Below are positions 36,064 through 40,631 of a DNA stretch of 40,631 nt, one piece after another. The stretch is from JBLHHI01 sp047614125 (GTDB lineage: Bacteria; Bacteroidota; Bacteroidia; NS11-12g; UBA9320), in NCBI GenBank assembly GCA_047614125.1, contig JBLHHI010000011.1, forward strand, positions 1 through 40,631, written 5' to 3'. Position 1 is the stretch's first letter. Each line of letters opens with the position of its first letter. Made by a program: the position numbers and the translations under genes. Under the pieces are notes generated by a model. The model did not search any database, had not been told where the DNA came from, and saw only the letters and a list, made by a program, of their open reading frames with translations.

Positions 36064-39000
36064 ATGATAAAAAGTAGTGCAAAAATGAGTAGAAGAATCC
36101 AATATTCGGTTTCATCGTTAGCGTTCCTAATGCTCTTCTTAACCCTTTGTACTACTGGCTTTGGTCAAAACTTTTTAATCAACGAAGATTTCAGCTCAGC
36201 ATCCGACACCACACCTCCAAGCACTTGGGAAAATGTTCATGTAAGCGGAAATGCCAATTTCGACAAGTTCAACTTCAGTTTATCAAGATACAACTTTGCC
36301 AAGCCCTTTGAAGGTGGTTATGCGATTTTTGATGCATACAATGGTGGAGGCACCGGTGGAACAGCGGATAACTCGTTGGGAGAAATGGCCGTATTGATAA
36401 GCCCGGAAGTAAACACAAACGGTCTTTCCAATTTAAGCCTTACGTTTAACAAAATGCTCTTTTTACAAGCTTCGGTGGGTGTTTACGTTGATGTTACAAC
36501 CAACGCTGGCGGTACTTGGACCAATGTTTGGAGCCATAGCACACCCATTGTTGATGGCGTGCCAACCGAAATAAAAATCACCTTGGATTCGTATACTGGC
36601 CAAAGCAACTTTCAGTTTCGCTTTAGTTGGATTAACTCAAGTACCTTAGATTATCGCGGGTACTTTGCTATTGATCAGGTTCGCTTATTCGAAACGAAGT
36701 CGAACGACGTTAAAGTTTCCGAAATTGTAAAGATGTACAACAACTCTTGCCCAAGTGCTGCTCAAAGCTTGGAAGTGGAGATTCAAAATGTTGGACTCAA
36801 TACGCAAAGTTCCGTTCCAGTAGTGTTAAAAATTGGAAGCACTACCTTATACGATACAATTTATAATTTAAAATCGGGCGAAATTGCATCTGCATTTACC
36901 TCGCAAACTTTTAACACCAGTGCAGGCGGAAGTTTTACTTTGACGGCCTTTACACAGCTCAGTTCAGATCAAGTGCCCGACAACGATACGCTAATCTCCG
37001 TTCGAGTGGCTTCTCCTTCTGCCAAAAATCCCAATGCAAAAAATGTAATCCAATGCGGCACTGGGTCAGCCTTTTTAATTGCCGATAAAAATTCGGGGGA
37101 TAGCACCTATTGGTTTGCGTCTGCTTCGGGAGGATTAGACCTGGGTTCGGGTTCTCCTTTTACTACATCGGTTCTAACCAACACCACCACTTTTTACGTC
37201 GAAAACGCACGAGTTAGTCAGAATAGTCTTAGCACTGGAGCGGGCTTATACCGTTTTAATACATCCACCAACGGCCCCGGCTCGATGTTTGACATCATAG
37301 CCAGCAATGAAGTAATTTTAGATAGTTTAGCTCAGCATTTTGCATACGCCGGTGCATACAAAATGGATGTATATTACCGCATTGGCACCTATGTGGGCAA
37401 TGTGACCAGTTCTAGTGGTTGGATTCGATTGGATTTGGTTACCGACACCGTGTACTCTGCCGGATATGGCGATTTTGTAACCATCCAACTCAAAAAAGGA
37501 TTGCGCATTCCTGCCGGATCCACTTATGGTTTTTATGTAGATACCGATGTTCCCAGCATTACTTTTACCAACGGCGCTCTAACGAATACCAATGCCGACA
37601 TCAAGTTGGTTGGCAGTACTGTTTTGACCGACAATTTTAACGGAGTTCTTACCGGATATCACTGGAATGGAAGTCTGTTTTACCGCAAGTCGTGTTCCAC
37701 CAATCGGCAAGCAGTAAAGGTTACCGTGAAACCACGGCCAAATGGCACCAAATTTTTAGAAGGTGCAAGTTTCGATGGGCAGTTCCGATCAGGCAGCTTA
37801 GGGCATTACGACATTATAGCCGAGACCAAGTCGGTAACTTATGATTTGTCTCCACCCAACCCACATTCTAACGCAGATTATGGCACTAAATGGTACATCA
37901 CAGGTTTAACCATTGATACCAAAAACGGAACACCTGTTGGTGTTAACGATACCTCTACGGTAGAACCTGGAGCTACCAACGGAAGCTTAACCTACACCGC
38001 ACCCAGTGGTTGGGCCGACAGCACCATTCGAATTACCATTTCCGTATATGATCCTGCATTGGACTGCGATTCTACCTTGACTCGTTATTTATATATTGCC
38101 CCAACACCCGTTGTTGATATTGTTGCATCTTCGGTTTGTAAAGGCGTGCCGTTGCAGTTTAAAACCAATGCAAGCATATCGAAGGGAACGATATCCTATT
38201 TGTGGGACTTTGGCGATGGGCAGACTTCACCGTATCAAAACCCGTATCATGAATACAAGAGCCACGGGACCTTTTTGGTTCGGTTAACCGTAACCTCGAA
38301 TGAAGGAATTGTAAAAGATACCACCATCAACTTTTTGATTTACGAAATTCCCGACATCAAGTTTATTGCTGAACATGCATGCGAAGGAGTAGATATTCAA
38401 TTTACGAATTCCACCACTATATCAACTGGAACATTAAGTTATGGTTGGGATTTTGGTGATGGTGCAACTTCCAAGTTAACAAGTCCAACTCACCGATACA
38501 CAAAACCGGGAAGTTATAAAACCACCCTTACCGCTTCAGCAAATGGGTGCACCAATACCCTCACCAAGATTTCTAATCAGTTTGCCAAGCCCACTTCCAA
38601 CTTTACAGCACCAAACGGGTGTTCTGGCACACCCATTCAATTTATTAACCTCTCAACAATAGCCTTTAACGAAAAGATTGGCAGCCGTTGGAAGTTTGGA
38701 AGCAACGGTCTTTCCACCTTAGTTCATCCTCAGCTTACCTTTACAACACCCGGTAAAACCGATATTAAACTCATATCGGTTTCGCAATTTGGATGCATGG
38801 ATTCAATAACTAAGTCGATTGAAGTATTGCCTGGACCAACGGCTGCGTTTATTTATGACAAAGCCTGCAGCATCGACCCGGTTCAGTTTACAAATACATC
38901 CGTTGTACCGGCTGGTGTAAACCCGATTTACCAATGGAATTTTGGTGCAGGTGCTACCTCAACAGCAAAAAATCCCTCGCACAAATTTGATTTGGGCGAA

Positions 39001-39849
39001 CGATACATCACGCTAAAAGTTTTGGGCAACAATGGTTGTTCGGACATGACCTTTAGAACCATTCACGTTCTCTTGCAACCAGATGCCGACTTTGAGGTTG
39101 ATAATGTTTGCTCTGGACAAGAAGCTTCATTCCGAAATAAATCGAGCGTACCTTGGGGAACGGTCGAATACATCTGGTATTTCGGTGATGGTGATAGCTC
39201 GCTTTCATCGGTGCCCTTAAAGAGTTACAATGTAAGTGAAACTACCGTATTCTTTGTTTCGTTGGTAGCACAAGCCCGCGATGGATGTTCCGATTTGGCA
39301 AAGAAAACAATATCGGTAGAACAAACTCCAGTCTGTGGTTTTAGCAGCGAGCAAAGCAAGCAAGACCGCCGAACCTTTACCTTTACCCCAGTAGAACAGG
39401 GCTATCCCGAAAGCGCATATACCTGGATATTTAAAGGCAGCAAGGTGGTTGAAGGCGTTAAAAACCCAACTCATACCTTCGATTACTACGACCAAAAGTA
39501 CGATGTAATTCTCGACATAAAAGGCAACAACGACTGCGTTTGCTACGACTCCGGCCAAACCTTGGTAACCAGCTGGCCTGTAGGCATTGAAACTTTAACA
39601 AACGAGGAAATAACGTTATATCCTAACCCCGCAAATAGCCAATTCAAAGTGGCCGTTGGAACGAAAATGCAAGGTTCAAAAGGCAGTGTTTCCATTTATG
39701 CCTCAAATGGCGCGATGATGGTTGAAAAGTTTAATCAATCATTTTCAGAACCGTTGGTTATTGACATAAACCATTTATCTCCAGGCATTTACACAGTTAA
39801 AGTACAGCTTGATGGACAAAGTTTTGTGAAGAGATTGGTGGTGGAGTGA
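36064..39849 (+). CDS. Secreted PKD-repeat protein with type A T9SS sorting domain (tandem paralogue 2)
   Basis: 1261 aa from ATG 36064 (36085 is an alternative); the signal peptide runs to about FLTLCTTGFGQ. The N-terminal jelly-roll domain (INEDFSSASDTTPPSTWENV) matches that of the preceding gene, followed by a CARDB-like domain (NDVKVSEIVKMYNNSCPS) and Ig-like domains. PKD units occur near residues 712 (YLWDFGDGQTS), 793 (YGWDFGDGATS), 956 (YQWNFGAGATS), 1036 (YIWYFGDGDSS) and 1119 (YTWIFKGSK). The last 80 residues are a type A T9SS domain (ITLYPNPANS, SIYASNGAMM, SPGIYTVKVQL). Clearly a duplicate of the gene before it, now well diverged. Confidence 0.9.
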   Translation: MIKSSAKMSRRIQYSVSSLAFLMLFLTLCTTGFGQNFLINEDFSSASDTTPPSTWENVHVSGNANFDKFNFSLSRYNFAKPFEGGYAIFDAYNGGGTGGTADNSLGEMAVLISPEVNTNGLSNLSLTFNKMLFLQASVGVYVDVTTNAGGTWTNVWSHSTPIVDGVPTEIKITLDSYTGQSNFQFRFSWINSSTLDYRGYFAIDQVRLFETKSNDVKVSEIVKMYNNSCPSAAQSLEVEIQNVGLNTQSSVPVVLKIGSTTLYDTIYNLKSGEIASAFTSQTFNTSAGGSFTLTAFTQLSSDQVPDNDTLISVRVASPSAKNPNAKNVIQCGTGSAFLIADKNSGDSTYWFASASGGLDLGSGSPFTTSVLTNTTTFYVENARVSQNSLSTGAGLYRFNTSTNGPGSMFDIIASNEVILDSLAQHFAYAGAYKMDVYYRIGTYVGNVTSSSGWIRLDLVTDTVYSAGYGDFVTIQLKKGLRIPAGSTYGFYVDTDVPSITFTNGALTNTNADIKLVGSTVLTDNFNGVLTGYHWNGSLFYRKSCSTNRQAVKVTVKPRPNGTKFLEGASFDGQFRSGSLGHYDIIAETKSVTYDLSPPNPHSNADYGTKWYITGLTIDTKNGTPVGVNDTSTVEPGATNGSLTYTAPSGWADSTIRITISVYDPALDCDSTLTRYLYIAPTPVVDIVASSVCKGVPLQFKTNASISKGTISYLWDFGDGQTSPYQNPYHEYKSHGTFLVRLTVTSNEGIVKDTTINFLIYEIPDIKFIAEHACEGVDIQFTNSTTISTGTLSYGWDFGDGATSKLTSPTHRYTKPGSYKTTLTASANGCTNTLTKISNQFAKPTSNFTAPNGCSGTPIQFINLSTIAFNEKIGSRWKFGSNGLSTLVHPQLTFTTPGKTDIKLISVSQFGCMDSITKSIEVLPGPTAAFIYDKACSIDPVQFTNTSVVPAGVNPIYQWNFGAGATSTAKNPSHKFDLGERYITLKVLGNNGCSDMTFRTIHVLLQPDADFEVDNVCSGQEASFRNKSSVPWGTVEYIWYFGDGDSSLSSVPLKSYNVSETTVFFVSLVAQARDGCSDLAKKTISVEQTPVCGFSSEQSKQDRRTFTFTPVEQGYPESAYTWIFKGSKVVEGVKNPTHTFDYYDQKYDVILDIKGNNDCVCYDSGQTLVTSWPVGIETLTNEEITLYPNPANSQFKVAVGTKMQGSKGSVSIYASNGAMMVEKFNQSFSEPLVIDINHLSPGIYTVKVQLDGQSFVKRLVVE

Positions 39850-39919
39850 TGGAGACTGAGGCAATTTATTTTAAGTTTGAATAGAACTTGTTTATTTGAC
39901 TCAAGCAACTAGAAAGCCA

Positions 39920-40105
39920 ATGCTTACAGCTTTTCTAATAATGCCCTTCGTATTCCCAATCTTGACCTTGGTTTTCACAATTATGAGAGTGGTATTTAGG
40001 GAATTTAAATATTTGAAAAACATATTTTCTTTTTTAGCTTTTTTTTGTCTGTTTCTTTCCTTAGGCATTGTTTTAATATTGCTCAAAAACCATGGAATAC
40101 CTTAA
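39920..40105 (+). CDS. Possible small two-helix membrane protein
   Basis: 61 aa from ATG 39920 (TTG 39896 would add eight residues). Two hydrophobic helices, about residues 4-25 and 36-56, are joined by a basic segment (VFREFKYLKN). No family is recognised. A TAAGTTTG box at 39872-39879 could serve as a -7 element. The AT-rich setting makes a chance hydrophobic frame possible, so confidence is modest. Confidence 0.45.
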   Translation: MLTAFLIMPFVFPILTLVFTIMRVVFREFKYLKNIFSFLAFFCLFLSLGIVLILLKNHGIP

Positions 40106-40180
40106 ACGTATTAGTTCTTAATTCATGATGGCCGGCAAAAAAGAAGAAATCTTTCATTATCAGATCTAAAAAAAACTGCA

Positions 40181-40314
40181 ATGAATTATTTTACTTGGAA
40201 CAGCGATGAACAAATTTTAATAAAGCCCAAACTTTGCATAATGGAGAAATACTCTTCGAGCAATTAGTGAATGGTAGATTTAATATTGATGCATTAATAA
40301 CATGTTTGGATTAA
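40181..40314 (+). pseudogene. Frameshifted small gene
   Basis: ATG 40181 opens MNYFTWNSDEQILIKPK and then runs out of frame to a stop at 40267. Adding one A in the short A run near 40229 restores a continuous reading (about 44 aa) through LHNGEILFEQL, VNGRFNIDALITCLD to a stop at 40312-40314. The protein-like composition of both parts favours one broken gene. Function not recognised. Confidence 0.45.
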
Positions 40315-40609
40315 AAAAACCTCTACTCGGAGAAAAGGTTAAAATCAACATCCCCAATTTGGGCACGTTTGACACACGAATAAAAGACAAGAGCCAACAA
40401 AATGTTATTTGGTCTGGTGTAAACAAATCGAATTGGCATAATGTCGATATTAATAACCTGAGTTCGATTAATCTTTTCAAATTCAGATTTGTATAGCACC
40501 CAAGTAGTAAGGCGAAAACAGAAAGGTTTATGTTTATAAACCGACTGATTTCAACGAAGCTAAGAAGCTAATAGGGTTTTATATACAAAAGTCCGCTTTA
40601 CACTTGTGA
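40302..40609 (+). pseudogene. Probable remnant of a small gene, frame broken
   Basis: ATG 40302 opens MFGLKKPLLGEKVKI, then IPNLGTFDTRIKDKS and VIWSGVN, and stops at 40494-40496 (64 aa). A second coding-like piece in another frame follows at 40511-40609 (RKVYVYKPTDFNEAKKL, then GFYIQKSALHL). Together they look like one protein of about 100 aa that has been disrupted near 40440-40510. The start overlaps the end of the preceding broken gene by 13 bases, as in coupled gene pairs. The 64-aa piece could also be a real short gene. Not recognised. Confidence 0.4.
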
Positions 40610-40631
40610 AAAGCGATTTTCATCGTAAAAA

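Larger units (their letters stand above)
39850..40631. other. Accessory 3' region with small and decayed genes
   Basis: About 780 AT-rich bases after the second paralogue. They hold one possible small membrane protein gene and coding-like fragments in changing frames. No tRNA, transposase end or clear inverted repeat is seen. The window ends inside this region. Confidence 0.6.

Noticed and set aside
1..40631. tRNA, rRNA, transposase or phage genes
   Set aside because: I looked for the T-loop pattern, rRNA-like stretches and DDE or recombinase motifs and saw none that hold up.

Overview
The window comes from a member of the Bacteroidota. The evidence is consistent across the window: an alternative complex III respiratory operon (actA-actB-actC), many exported proteins with type IX secretion (T9SS) C-terminal sorting domains of both type A and type B (CHU_C), a PUR/DUF3276 protein, a DUF4199 protein, promoters with the TAnnTTTG -7 box, and little use of Shine-Dalgarno sites. 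The genome is moderately AT-rich. I cannot fix the family or genus from sequence alone; a free-living, aerobic, probably aquatic lineage of the Flavobacteriia/Sphingobacteriia type would fit.

Layout. 1-5049 (minus): actC (cut by the window edge), actB and actA of alternative complex III, a quinol:electron-acceptor oxidoreductase. 5050-5747: a gene-free interval with three short tandem-repeat arrays and a GCTCC/GGAGC hairpin. 5748-6695 (minus): PhoH-like ATPase. 6770-10203 (plus): divergent DUF62 (SAM hydrolase-like) protein, ABM-fold protein, and an exported TPR-CAP protein. 10345-14049: first giant T9SS protein (SBBP-type beta-propeller plus CHU_C). 14174-16900: nucleotide-sugar epimerase/dehydratase (CapD/FlaA1 class) and a SRAP (HMCES/YedK) protein. 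16933-18811 (minus): remains of two T9SS cargo genes, one with two compensating frameshifts and one reduced to its sorting domain. 18834-19934 (minus): Leu/Val/Glu/Phe dehydrogenase. 20015-24911 (plus): MsbA-like ABC exporter, PUR/DUF3276 protein, DUF4199 protein, SRPBCC protein, PlsC-type acyltransferase, gatC and a cob(I)alamin adenosyltransferase. 24925-25737 (minus): TPR lipoprotein. 25890-30710: second giant CHU_C protein with Ig/PKD-like repeats. 30813-32141: ffh. 32242-39849: two tandem paralogous PKD proteins with type A sorting domains. 39850-40631: a possible small membrane protein and fragments of decayed small genes.

How it fits together. Housekeeping functions (electron transport, SRP targeting, Asn/Gln-tRNA amidation, phospholipid synthesis, abasic-site protection, cofactor adenosylation) alternate with very large secreted surface proteins. 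The four intact giant T9SS cargo genes occupy about 16 kb of the 40.6 kb. Two of them share a C-terminal module (Trp/Tyr-rich FN3-like units before CHU_C) and the other two are a tandem duplication, while two further cargo genes are decaying. This suggests that surface proteins turn over quickly in this lineage. I did not find a clear new defence, mobile or biosynthetic system; there is no CRISPR array, rRNA, tRNA or recognisable transposase. The best leads are the shared module of the giant proteins, the broken T9SS genes, the divergent DUF62 protein and the tandem-repeat interval at 5.37-5.75 kb.
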